DNA from: Candidatus Rokuibacteriota bacterium
GTDB lineage: Bacteria; Methylomirabilota; Methylomirabilia; Rokubacteriales; CSP1-6
Direction of reading: 5' to 3'
Length of the DNA stretch: 42,397 nucleotides
NCBI GenBank assembly: GCA_016209635.1
Contig: JACQWC010000213.1
Span: 1-42,397, forward strand
The position numbers and the translations under genes are program-made. The notes beneath the pieces were generated by a model, which worked only from the letters and a program-made list of their open reading frames with translations, made no database searches and had not been told where the DNA came from. Below are positions 24,094 to 30,913 of this stretch, piece by piece; position 1 is the stretch's first letter, and every line of letters begins with the position of its first letter.

Positions 24094-25950
24094 CTACGAG
24101 GAGGCGACCGCCTCCTCGAGCCGGGCCTCGAAGGGGATCGCGAACGTGAAGGTCGCGCCCTTCAGCGCGACCCCCTCGCTCTCCACCCAGATGCGGCCGC
24201 CGTGGAGTTCGACGAGCTTCCGGGTCAGCGCGAGCCCGAGCCCCGTCCCCTGTTGCTCCCGCGCGTAGGACGAATCGACCTGCTCGAACGAACCGAAGAT
24301 CCGCTCCTGGTCCTCGGGCTTGATGCCGATGCCCGTGTCGGTGACGGACACGCGGAGGAGCTGTCTTGGGCCGCCGTCGCCCTCGGCCCGGCTCTCGACG
24401 CCCGCGGACACGTGCACGCGGCCGCCCTCGTGCGTGAACTTGATCGCGTTGCTCAGGAGGTTCAGCATGATCTGCTTGAACTTCGGCGCATCGGCGGTGA
24501 GCGGCGGGAGGTCCGGCTCGATCTCGGTGTTCAGGAGGATGCTCTTCTGGCGCGCGAGGGTCTCGACGACCGTGACCACGTCCCGCAGCGCCTCGGTGGC
24601 GTCGAACCGGCTGCGCTCGAGCTGCATCCGCCCCGCCTCGATCTTCGAGAGGTCCAGGATCTCGTTGATGAGGTGCAGCAGATGGCGCCCGCTGGTCAGG
24701 ATCTTCGTGACGAAGTCGACCTGTTTCTCGTTCAGCCCGCCGTAGATCCCCTTGATGAGGACCTGCGAGAATCCGATGATCGCGTTCAGCGGCGTGCGCA
24801 GCTCGTGGCTCATGGTCGCGAGGAACCGGCTCTTCGCCTGGCTGGCCTCCTCCGCCTTCAGCTTCGCGATCTCGAGCTGGGCGGAGTTCGCCGCCTCCCA
24901 GCGGATCCGCTCCTCCCGCTCGGCGATCCCCACGACCATGTGGTTGATGGCGGTCGCCAGCTCCCCCAGCTCGTCCTGCTGGGTCAATGTCACGCGGTGC
25001 CCGTAGTCGCCCTGCTCGATCTCGCGGACGCCCCGCACCAGCGTCTGCACCGGCCGCGAGACCGTCCGCGCCACCGCGACGCCGCCGATCACCGAGACGA
25101 TCAACCCGGCGGCGAGGAGGGCGAGGAGATTCCGCCGCAGCCGGTAGAGGGGCTCGAAGGCTTCCTCCACGGACTTCTGGAGCACGGCGGCGATCCCCGG
25201 GCCGGTCTCGCGGCTCAGGGTGACCGCGTGCGAGATGTGCTCCTCGCCGTCGAAGTAGACGGAGAAGGTCTCCGCCTCGCCGAGCCTTCCCGGGAGGCCC
25301 CGCAGCAGCGCCTGCCGGCGCGAGGGCGGGAGCGTCGAGGCGAAGGTCTCGACCCCGGGCTCTCCGCTGACGAACGAGACGTGGAGCCTGGTGAGGCGCT
25401 GCAGGTCGCGCGCGAGCTTGTCGTCGATGGTGAATCCCATGCCGATCCAGGCGACCGGGACGGGCGCCAGGAGGGGCACGATGACCATCTGGTACGGACG
25501 GCCGTCGAGGAACACGATCGCGGAGGCCTCCCCGCTATCCTCCGCGCCGTGGATCAGCTCGGGGAACGCGAACGGCCCCTCGGGGACCTCGGGGTGGAGC
25601 GTGTCGGCGAGCAGCATGGCGTCCGGCGAGACCAGCACCATGACGTCGGCGCCGATCCGCGCCTGGTGGTTCTCGAGCGCGGAGAGGACCGTGCCCGCGT
25701 GGAAGGTCGAGTACGCCGCCTTGAACGCGAAGTCGCCGGAGAGCAGGCGCGCGGCCTCCGCGAGCTGCTGGTCGCGCGCCTTGATGAGGCGGTTGAACAC
25801 GCGCCCGCCGACCAGGAGCTGGTCCCGGATCTGCCCGCGCGCGTCGCGGGTGTTCGCCAGGTCGACCACGACGAACGTGAGGACCTGCATGAGCATGAGC
25901 AGGCCCACGACGAAGACGACGATGCGCCCCTGGAAGCTCCGGAAGCGCAT
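24094..25950 (-). CDS. Membrane sensor histidine kinase, Cache-HAMP-HisKA-HATPase
   Basis: The 618-residue protein has membrane spans at about 8-30 and 274-296. The periplasmic part between them (about 240 residues) has double-Cache features (VLVSPDAMLLADTLHP, VAWIGMGFTIDDKLA). HAMP spans about 295-345; the HisKA phospho-acceptor is H382 in SHELRTPLN; the ATPase domain has N-box LNLLSNAIKF, G1 DTGIGI and G2 GTGLGLALTRKL. All kinase motifs are complete. It autophosphorylates on an external signal and needs a response regulator, none of which is adjacent. It lies 15 bases after the cupredoxin-like gene, so the two likely share a signal. Confidence 0.95.
   Translation of the reverse strand: MRFRSFQGRIVVFVVGLLMLMQVLTFVVVDLANTRDARGQIRDQLLVGGRVFNRLIKARDQQLAEAARLLSGDFAFKAAYSTFHAGTVLSALENHQARIGADVMVLVSPDAMLLADTLHPEVPEGPFAFPELIHGAEDSGEASAIVFLDGRPYQMVIVPLLAPVPVAWIGMGFTIDDKLARDLQRLTRLHVSFVSGEPGVETFASTLPPSRRQALLRGLPGRLGEAETFSVYFDGEEHISHAVTLSRETGPGIAAVLQKSVEEAFEPLYRLRRNLLALLAAGLIVSVIGGVAVARTVSRPVQTLVRGVREIEQGDYGHRVTLTQQDELGELATAINHMVVGIAEREERIRWEAANSAQLEIAKLKAEEASQAKSRFLATMSHELRTPLNAIIGFSQVLIKGIYGGLNEKQVDFVTKILTSGRHLLHLINEILDLSKIEAGRMQLERSRFDATEALRDVVTVVETLARQKSILLNTEIEPDLPPLTADAPKFKQIMLNLLSNAIKFTHEGGRVHVSAGVESRAEGDGGPRQLLRVSVTDTGIGIKPEDQERIFGSFEQVDSSYAREQQGTGLGLALTRKLVELHGGRIWVESEGVALKGATFTFAIPFEARLEEAVASS
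24097..24118. terminator. Bidirectional hairpin inside a convergent gene end
   Basis: CGAGGAGGC (24097-24105) pairs perfectly with GCCTCCTCG (24110-24118) around the tetraloop GACC. It lies 10 bases after the LLM stop and in the last codons of the convergent kinase (LEEAVASS), so coding and a terminator role for the opposite strand are combined. No T tract. Confidence 0.5.
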
Positions 25951-25965
25951 CAGGCGGGCACTCCG

Positions 25966-26652
25966 CTAGTTGCCCTGCTGCTGCTCATAGCCTCGTCGGG
26001 GCGGCCGCCAGTCGCGCTTGAGGCTCATCGCGAACGCGGCCTGCTCGGTCCCGGTCGGGGAGAGCGTCACACGCTGGACGGACGGCTCCGGGGAGCCCTT
26101 GAGGCGGGGGTGCCAGGCGTGCGCGTCGTAGGCGCCGGCCGGGGCGTCGGCGATGCGCGCCTTGCCGTCCGGGCCGGTCTTGGCGAAGTACGGCGTCGGC
26201 ACGACGTAGACGTACCCCACCATCCAGTCGTGGATGTTGCATCCCAGCGCCACGATGCCCGCCTTGTCGAAGACGACCGGGTTGGCGGGCGTGCCGATGT
26301 AGAGCGGCAGCTCGAACTTCTTCGCGGGCGAGAACGAGTAGACGTGGTGCCGGATGTTGTCCCTGTTGGGGAAGGTGACGGACGTGCCGACCTCGATGGG
26401 CAGCACGTGGGGGATGAACTCCTTGTCCTGCTGATCCATGGTCGCCGGCGGCGGCGTCCGCGCGGCCGCGGCGGCGCCAGCGGGGACGAGGTACACGACG
26501 GCGTCGGCGACGGGCTTTCCCTTGTCGTCCCGCACGGCCGCGTCGATGCTCCCGGCCAGCGCGGGCGGTGAGACGCCGAGCACCCCCGCCGCAAGCGCGC
26601 CGAGCGTGATCGTCCAGTACCGCGCCCGCCTGCGACCGCGACCCGCGATCAT
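25966..26652 (-). CDS. Secreted cupredoxin-like (methylamine-utilisation-type) protein
   Basis: The 228-residue protein has a long positively charged N-region (MIAGRGRRRARYW) and signal peptide to about residue 34. The copper site is predicted from H102/H103 (IRHHVYSF) and C138-x2-H141-x2-M144 (GCNIHDWM), the type-1 copper spacing of amicyanin. An extra segment precedes it (about 35-90), and a C-terminal domain follows (PAGAYDAHAWHPRLKG), as in proteins labelled methylamine utilisation protein. It may carry electrons or sense copper in the periplasm. The start is preceded by GAGGAGG; promoter at 26689-26717. First gene of a two-gene unit with the histidine kinase. Confidence 0.88.
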   Translation of the reverse strand: MIAGRGRRRARYWTITLGALAAGVLGVSPPALAGSIDAAVRDDKGKPVADAVVYLVPAGAAAAARTPPPATMDQQDKEFIPHVLPIEVGTSVTFPNRDNIRHHVYSFSPAKKFELPLYIGTPANPVVFDKAGIVALGCNIHDWMVGYVYVVPTPYFAKTGPDGKARIADAPAGAYDAHAWHPRLKGSPEPSVQRVTLSPTGTEQAAFAMSLKRDWRPPRRGYEQQQGN

Positions 26653-26688
26653 GCGCCTCCTCGGCCCCTCCTTCCGGGGCGTGCCTCG

Positions 26689-26717
26689 ATCATCGGACCC
26701 GGGTCCCGCATCGTCAA
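26689..26717 (-). promoter_or_regulatory. Promoter with a perfect palindrome in its spacer
   Basis: On the minus strand: TTGACG (26712-26717, 5 of 6), a 17-base spacer, and GATGAT (26689-26694, 4 of 6). The spacer contains GGACCCGGGTCC (26695-26706), a perfect 12-base palindrome directly upstream of the -10 box. A protein bound there would block or twist the promoter, as MerR- or repressor-type operators do. Transcription would begin near 26682, about 30 bases before the start codon. Confidence 0.65.
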
Positions 26718-26786
26718 GGCGGCGGGCTCGCCCGCCACGAGACCGTCGGCGGCGCGCTGGAAACTGGTGTATCGTAGCCGCCCGAC

Positions 26787-26863
26787 GCGCCTGTAGCTCA
26801 GTTGGAGAGAGCGTCGGACTTCGAATCCGAAGGCCGCAGGTTCGATTCCTGCCAGGCGCACCA
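26787..26863 (+). tRNA. tRNA-Arg, anticodon TCG, with encoded CCA
   Basis: A complete cloverleaf of 77 bases: acceptor stem GCGCCTG/CAGGCGC, D-arm GCTC/GAGC, anticodon stem TCGGA/TCCGA with loop CTTCGAA (anticodon TCG at 26821-26823), T-arm GCAGG/CCTGC with TTCGATT, discriminator A and genomic CCA. It reads CGA and, with modified wobble base, other CGN codons. A TATCGT (26770-26775) could be its -10 box. A weak hairpin at 26865-26889 follows, overlapping the end of the convergent cyclase gene. Confidence 0.98.
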
Positions 26864-26874
26864 ACTCGAGGGGC

Positions 26875-27927
26875 TCAGAGCACCCCGAGGGTGTTCCGAC
26901 CCGCCCGCTTCGCCTCGTAGAGCGCCTTGTCCGCGGCCGGCATCAGGTCCGCGCCCGCAGCCACGTCCTCGGGCAGGGACGCCACGCCGAGACTGATCGT
27001 GAGCGGGCCGTGGGTGAACGGGTGCTGCTCGATGAGGCCCCTGATGCGCTGGGCGTACGTGACGGCCCCGGCCTTCGGCGTGTTGACGAGGAGGATGGCG
27101 AACTCGTCGCCCCCGTAGCGGGTGATGACCGTGAAGGCACGCGAGTACTTCTGGAGGAGGCGGGACACCTCCCGCAGGGCGTCATCGCCCGCCGCGTGCC
27201 CGAGCTGGTCGTTCAGCTCCTTGAAGCGGTCGAGGTCGATCAGGACGAGGGAGACCGGCTCGCCGAAGCGGGCGTGCCGCTTCACCTCCTCCTCCAGCCG
27301 CAGCATGAAGTACCGACGGTTGTAGACGTTGGTCAGGCCGTCCTTGAACGACAGCTCCTCGAGCCTGGCGTTGCGGATCGCCACCGCGGCCAGCGAGGCG
27401 AGCGAGCGCAGCAGGTACTCGTACCCGGCGTGGAACGGGACGACGGCGCTGTCCCCGTCGAGGGCGTTGATGAGCTGGAGGACGCCGACGATGTGTCCCG
27501 TCGTATCCTGCAGCGGAACGACGAGGACCGAGCGGGTGCGGTAGTCGGTGCGCTCGTCGATATGGGCGTTGAACGCGTACGACCGGCCCGGGGGGACGTC
27601 GTAGGCGTTGGGCAGGTTCACCACCTCGCCGGTCGACGCGACGTAGCCGGCCAGGCTCTCCTCGTTCACGGGCAGCGGCTCGACCTGGAGCGTCTGCGTC
27701 ATCGCCGCCTCGCCGACGCGCGCGGCCAGCGCGTCGTTCTGAACGACCGCGAAGTGGAGCTTATCGCCCTCGCGCAGGAACAGCGTGCCTGCCTCCGCGA
27801 GCGTGAACCTCCGAGCCTCGGTGAGGATCCGGTTCAGGAGGACGGAGAGGTCGCGCTCGCTGGTCAGATCGATCCCGATCTGGATCAGCTCCTTGAGGAG
27901 CTGGGTCAGGTCAATCGACTGTGGCAT
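26875..27927 (-). CDS. GAF-GGDEF diguanylate cyclase
   Basis: The 350-residue protein starts at MPQSIDLTQLL. N-terminal GAF domain (about 15-190; SVLVVPLQDTTGHIVGVLQLIN), then a GGDEF domain with GLTNVYNRRYF, metal-binding LVLIDLDRFKELND and the active-site loop RYGGDEF (GGDEF at 272-276). All catalytic residues are canonical, so synthesis of c-di-GMP is expected, controlled by the GAF domain. The inhibitory site RxxD reads RAFT, so product feedback is likely lost. The start is chosen for GGAGAGAGG about 9 bases before the ATG; longer in-frame starts (27972, 27987) would lie at or before the predicted sigma-54 transcript start. Confidence 0.92.
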   Translation of the reverse strand: MPQSIDLTQLLKELIQIGIDLTSERDLSVLLNRILTEARRFTLAEAGTLFLREGDKLHFAVVQNDALAARVGEAAMTQTLQVEPLPVNEESLAGYVASTGEVVNLPNAYDVPPGRSYAFNAHIDERTDYRTRSVLVVPLQDTTGHIVGVLQLINALDGDSAVVPFHAGYEYLLRSLASLAAVAIRNARLEELSFKDGLTNVYNRRYFMLRLEEEVKRHARFGEPVSLVLIDLDRFKELNDQLGHAAGDDALREVSRLLQKYSRAFTVITRYGGDEFAILLVNTPKAGAVTYAQRIRGLIEQHPFTHGPLTISLGVASLPEDVAAGADLMPAADKALYEAKRAGRNTLGVL

Positions 27928-27982
27928 CCCGAGACCCCTCTCTCCGCTCCGGACCATCCGGAGCCCATTCATGACTTGCTCA

Positions 27983-27998
27983 TCCAAGACACGTGCCA
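27983..27998 (-). promoter_or_regulatory. Sigma-54-like promoter of the diguanylate cyclase gene
   Basis: Minus strand TGGCACG (27992-27998), 4 bases, then TTGGA (27983-27987). The -24 half is perfect against the TGGCACG-N4-TTGCW consensus; the -12 half has GG instead of GC. Transcription would start near 27972, about 45 bases before the chosen ATG. An alternative sigma-70 -10 box GATAAT (28002-28007) overlaps nearby without a clear -35. Confidence 0.4.
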
Positions 27999-28151
27999 GG
28001 AATTATCGACGAATCAGTGCTGGAAGTGCCCGAAAAAACGCGCGATTCACCTGTGGTCGCGCTCGTGCCGGCCACCACCGGGCGTCCGATGGAAAGTCTT
28101 GATCCAGGGTGGCCAATTTCTTAACATCTCGCGGTCTGATCCGGGGCGGAA

Positions 28152-28160
28152 TGCTAGAAT
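28152..28160 (+). promoter_or_regulatory. Extended -10 promoter giving a leaderless message
   Basis: TGCTAGAAT is an extended -10 (TAGAAT 5 of 6). Transcription 7 bases downstream would begin at about 28167, the first base of the ATG. No Shine-Dalgarno precedes that ATG, in agreement with leaderless translation. Confidence 0.55.
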
Positions 28161-28166
28161 CGGCCC

Positions 28167-29513
28167 ATGGATAGCGTCCTCGTGGTCGATGACGAGCGGA
28201 ACATCCGGGCGCTCCTGACCCGGGTGCTCACGGAAGAGCAGCTCGATGTCCACACGGTCGGCACGGGCACGGAGGGCCTGGAGAGCGCGGCCGATCTCGA
28301 CCCCGACGTCGTCCTGCTCGACATCCGCCTTCCAGACATCGACGGCCTCGAGGTCCTCAGGGCGCTCAAGGGCCGGCACCCCGAGACGGCCGTCATCATG
28401 ATCACCGCCTTCGGCCAGATCGAGAACGCGGTGCTGGCCATGCGGAGCGGCGCCACGGATTACCTCGAGAAGCCGTTCGAGCACCTCGACAAGTTGCGGC
28501 TCGCGGTCAGGCGCGCGCTCGACGAGGTGCGGGCGCGCCGCGAGATCCACCGGCTCAGGACGCTCCAGGAGGGCCAGTACCGCGCGGACCAGATCATCGG
28601 CGAGTCCGACTCCACGCGTCGTCTCCGCACGATGATCTCCCAGCTGGCCCGGAGCGAGGCCCAGACGATCCTGGTCCAGGGCGAGAGCGGGACCGGGAAA
28701 GAGCTGGTGGCCAAGGGATTGCACTACGAGAGCCCGCGGCGCCAGTTCCCCTTCATGGAGATCAACTGCGCCGCGATCACCGAGACCCTGTTCGAGAGCG
28801 AGCTGTTCGGGCACGAGAAGGGGGCGTTCACCGACGCGAGGACCACGAAGAAGGGATTGATGGAGTTGGCCGACCGCGGGACCCTGTTCCTCGACGAGGT
28901 GACCGAGATGTCCTCGGGGAGCCAGGCGAAGTTCCTCCGCTGCATCCAGGAGCGCGTGTTCAGACGGGTCGGCGGGACGCGGGACATCAAGGTGGACGTG
29001 CGGGTCATCGCTGCGACGAACCGGCCCCTCGAGGCGCAGGTGAAGGACGGGAAGTTCAGGGAGGATCTCTTCTACCGCCTGAACGTGATCCCGATCGTCA
29101 TCCCGCCGCTCCGCGAGCGGCAGGAGGACATTCTCCCGCTGGCGCGTCACTTCCTGCTCGAGTCGAACACGCGCTTCCACAAGACGATCAGGGGCTTCGG
29201 GCCCCAGACCGAGAAGCTCTTGCTGAGCTACCGGTGGCCCGGAAACGTGCGGGAGCTGAAGAACCTGATCGAGCGGCTCGTCATCCTCGGGGCCTCGGAG
29301 CTGATCGAGCCGGGCGATCTCCCGCCGCCGTTCTCGGCTCCCCTCGAGAGCGCGCCACGGCGATCGCCCGCGGGCGACGCCCAGAGCCTCGCGGACGTCG
29401 AGCGCGACTACATCCTCGAGACGATCCAGAGGGCCAACGGGAACAAGAGCAAGGCCGCGAAGATCCTCGGGATCTCACGGCAGACCCTCAGGAAGAAGCT
29501 CGAAGAACGCTGA
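28167..29513 (+). CDS. NtrC-family sigma-54-dependent response regulator
   Basis: The 448-residue protein has an N-terminal receiver with phospho-acceptor D52 (VVLLDIRLPDIDG) and K102 (YLEKPF). The AAA+ domain has Walker A GESGTGKE (172-179) and Walker B GTLFLDEVTEM (238-248), with arginines in FREDLFYRLNV. The sigma-54-contacting loop reads GAFTDA (219-224) where the standard is GAFTGA. A Fis-type HTH closes the protein (NGNKSKAAKILGISRQTLRKKLEER). It should bind upstream of sigma-54 promoters and activate them once phosphorylated. A candidate target lies right downstream at 29654. No Shine-Dalgarno. Confidence 0.95.
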   Translation: MDSVLVVDDERNIRALLTRVLTEEQLDVHTVGTGTEGLESAADLDPDVVLLDIRLPDIDGLEVLRALKGRHPETAVIMITAFGQIENAVLAMRSGATDYLEKPFEHLDKLRLAVRRALDEVRARREIHRLRTLQEGQYRADQIIGESDSTRRLRTMISQLARSEAQTILVQGESGTGKELVAKGLHYESPRRQFPFMEINCAAITETLFESELFGHEKGAFTDARTTKKGLMELADRGTLFLDEVTEMSSGSQAKFLRCIQERVFRRVGGTRDIKVDVRVIAATNRPLEAQVKDGKFREDLFYRLNVIPIVIPPLRERQEDILPLARHFLLESNTRFHKTIRGFGPQTEKLLLSYRWPGNVRELKNLIERLVILGASELIEPGDLPPPFSAPLESAPRRSPAGDAQSLADVERDYILETIQRANGNKSKAAKILGISRQTLRKKLEER

Positions 29514-29585
29514 CCGTCACCGGCTCGCCGCCGGTCAGCTCCTCACCAGCCGCGTGACTCGATGGCAAGAAATCAGCCATGCTCG

Positions 29586-29606
29586 CTGGGGCCCACCTGG
29601 GGCCCA
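29586..29606 (+). promoter_or_regulatory. Paired CTGGGGCCCA sites upstream of a sigma-54-like promoter
   Basis: CTGGGGCCCA occurs at 29586-29595 and 29597-29606, an 11-base (one helical turn) period. TGGGGCCCA is nearly palindromic, so two dimers could bind side by side. They lie about 50-60 bases upstream of the -24 element, close to the position where enhancer proteins act. They are a candidate binding site for the NtrC-type regulator encoded just upstream. Confidence 0.4.
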
Positions 29607-29653
29607 ACGGACAAAAGTGTTCAGTCTCAACACGTTGGCCCGGGTTTCTCCAT

Positions 29654-29669
29654 TGGTATCCGCTTTGCT
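29654..29669 (+). promoter_or_regulatory. Sigma-54-like (-24/-12) promoter of the 29726 operon
   Basis: TGGTATCCGCTTTGCT aligns with TGGCAC-N5-TTGCW: TGG and the A of the -24 half match, and TTGCT is perfect. GG (29655-29656) and GC (29667-29668) are separated by the required 10 bases. Transcription would begin near 29680, about 45 bases before the start at 29726. The rest of the 29514-29725 gap holds the paired sites at 29586 and a weak hairpin after the regulator gene. Confidence 0.55.
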
Positions 29670-29725
29670 CTGAGACACGCCGGGCAATACCGAAGACCGA
29701 GACCATGATGGTCCGGGGAGGGAAG

Positions 29726-30880
29726 ATGAGGCACACGGTCCGGAAGCTCGAGGTCGAGGGCTTGGAGCAGCTCCGACAGCTCGTCTCCGAGAACCTGGAC
29801 GGCATCGAGCCCGGTCTCACCGTCATCGACTCCCGGCTCCTCCTCGGCCATGCGACCGTCGATCTCGTCGCGCTCGACGCGAAGCGGTCGCTCGTGCTCA
29901 TCCTGCTCGGGACGACGGCAGACGAGAGGATGCTCCTCACTGCCATGGACGCCTACGCGTGGTGTCTCGAGTATCCCGACACGATCTCCCGGCTCTACCC
30001 GATGGCCAGCGTGGTTCCGGGCCGCGCGGCGCACGTCATCTTCGTCGTCGAGCACGTGGCCGACGCCTTCGCGCGCAGGGTGAGGCAGCTCAACGTCCCC
30101 GAGATCGACTGCGTGGAGTTCCGCCATCTCGACGTCGACGGAACGCCCGCCGCTTACTTCGACGTGATCGAGCGGATCCGCCGCGCCGCGCCGACGGGCC
30201 CCGTCGCTCCGTCCCCGGTCGCGCCCGCGCCGGCGATCCACGTGGCGCCCCCGATGGTCGGGCCCGTCAGGCCGAGCGTTCCGGCGCGCGTCGCGGAGAC
30301 GATCGCCGCCGCCCCGCCGGTGTCGGACGACCGGCTCGAGGTCCTGAACCAGCTCCTCGCCGAGTCGCTCGCGGGAATGAGCCCGAGCCTGCGCGACCGG
30401 ATCCTCAAGTCCGAGGCCGCGCCGAGCCGTGCGATCGAGGCGCCCGTTCAGCTGAACGGCAACGGTGCTGCCGGCGCGCCGGCTCCGACCGAGAGCGGCG
30501 AGTCGAAGTACGTGTTCGCGGAGGCCGTGAAGCTCTCCGCGCCGGTGGCGCCGCCGGCCCACCCCGCGGCCACCGACTCGGCCGAGGCGCAGCCCACAGA
30601 GCCTCCGAAGAGCGCCGCGCCCGAGCCGCCGGCCGCGCCGGCGCCCGAGGCGCCGCGGACGCCCGTCGCGCCGCCGACGGCGGCCCGGGTGAGCCAGCCG
30701 ACCGGGAGTGCGGGCGAGAGCACGAGCCGGCCGGCCGCGAGCGTGAGCAAGGCTCCGGAGCCGGCCGTGCCACAGCCCGAGACGAAGGTGCTCGGCGAGC
30801 TGGATTCGCTGCAGTTCCCGGGGGGCGGCCTCTCCCGACAGTGGCTGGAGTTCCTGAACCAGCTCCAGGCCGCGAAGTAG
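29726..30880 (+). CDS. Protein with degenerate nuclease-like N-terminal domain and Pro/Ala-rich tail
   Basis: The 384-residue cytoplasmic protein starts at MRHTVRKLEVEG, 4 bases after GGGGAGGGAAG; ATGs at 29705 and 29708 lack a good ribosome site. Residues 1-150 resemble the restriction-endonuclease-like fold of NucS/DUF91-type proteins: strand-acid-strand HATVDLVALDAKRSLVLILLG, then a helix with MDAYAWCLEYPD. Where active enzymes have E-x-K after that second strand this one has I-L-L, so catalysis is unlikely. Residues 160-350 are low-complexity Pro/Ala/Glu linker containing one ordered patch (SDDRLEVLNQLLAESLAGMSPSLRDRIL), and the protein ends in a short helix (SRQWLEFLNQLQAAK). Function unknown; perhaps a scaffold. 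It heads the sigma-54-like operon. Confidence 0.75.
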   Translation: MRHTVRKLEVEGLEQLRQLVSENLDGIEPGLTVIDSRLLLGHATVDLVALDAKRSLVLILLGTTADERMLLTAMDAYAWCLEYPDTISRLYPMASVVPGRAAHVIFVVEHVADAFARRVRQLNVPEIDCVEFRHLDVDGTPAAYFDVIERIRRAAPTGPVAPSPVAPAPAIHVAPPMVGPVRPSVPARVAETIAAAPPVSDDRLEVLNQLLAESLAGMSPSLRDRILKSEAAPSRAIEAPVQLNGNGAAGAPAPTESGESKYVFAEAVKLSAPVAPPAHPAATDSAEAQPTEPPKSAAPEPPAAPAPEAPRTPVAPPTAARVSQPTGSAGESTSRPAASVSKAPEPAVPQPETKVLGELDSLQFPGGGLSRQWLEFLNQLQAAK

Positions 30881-30913
30881 CGGTCCCCGACAAACGACGG
30901 GAAAGGGTGACGG

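Noticed and set aside
26787-26889. tRNA-Arg as an attachment site for an integrated element
   Set aside because: No integrase, no repeat of the tRNA 3' end in the window and no change in base composition at this place.
29564-29579. TGGCAAGAAATCAGCC as a sigma-54 promoter
   Set aside because: It has GG-N10-GC, but the -12 half is CAGCC instead of TTGCW; the site at 29654 is better and closer to the gene.
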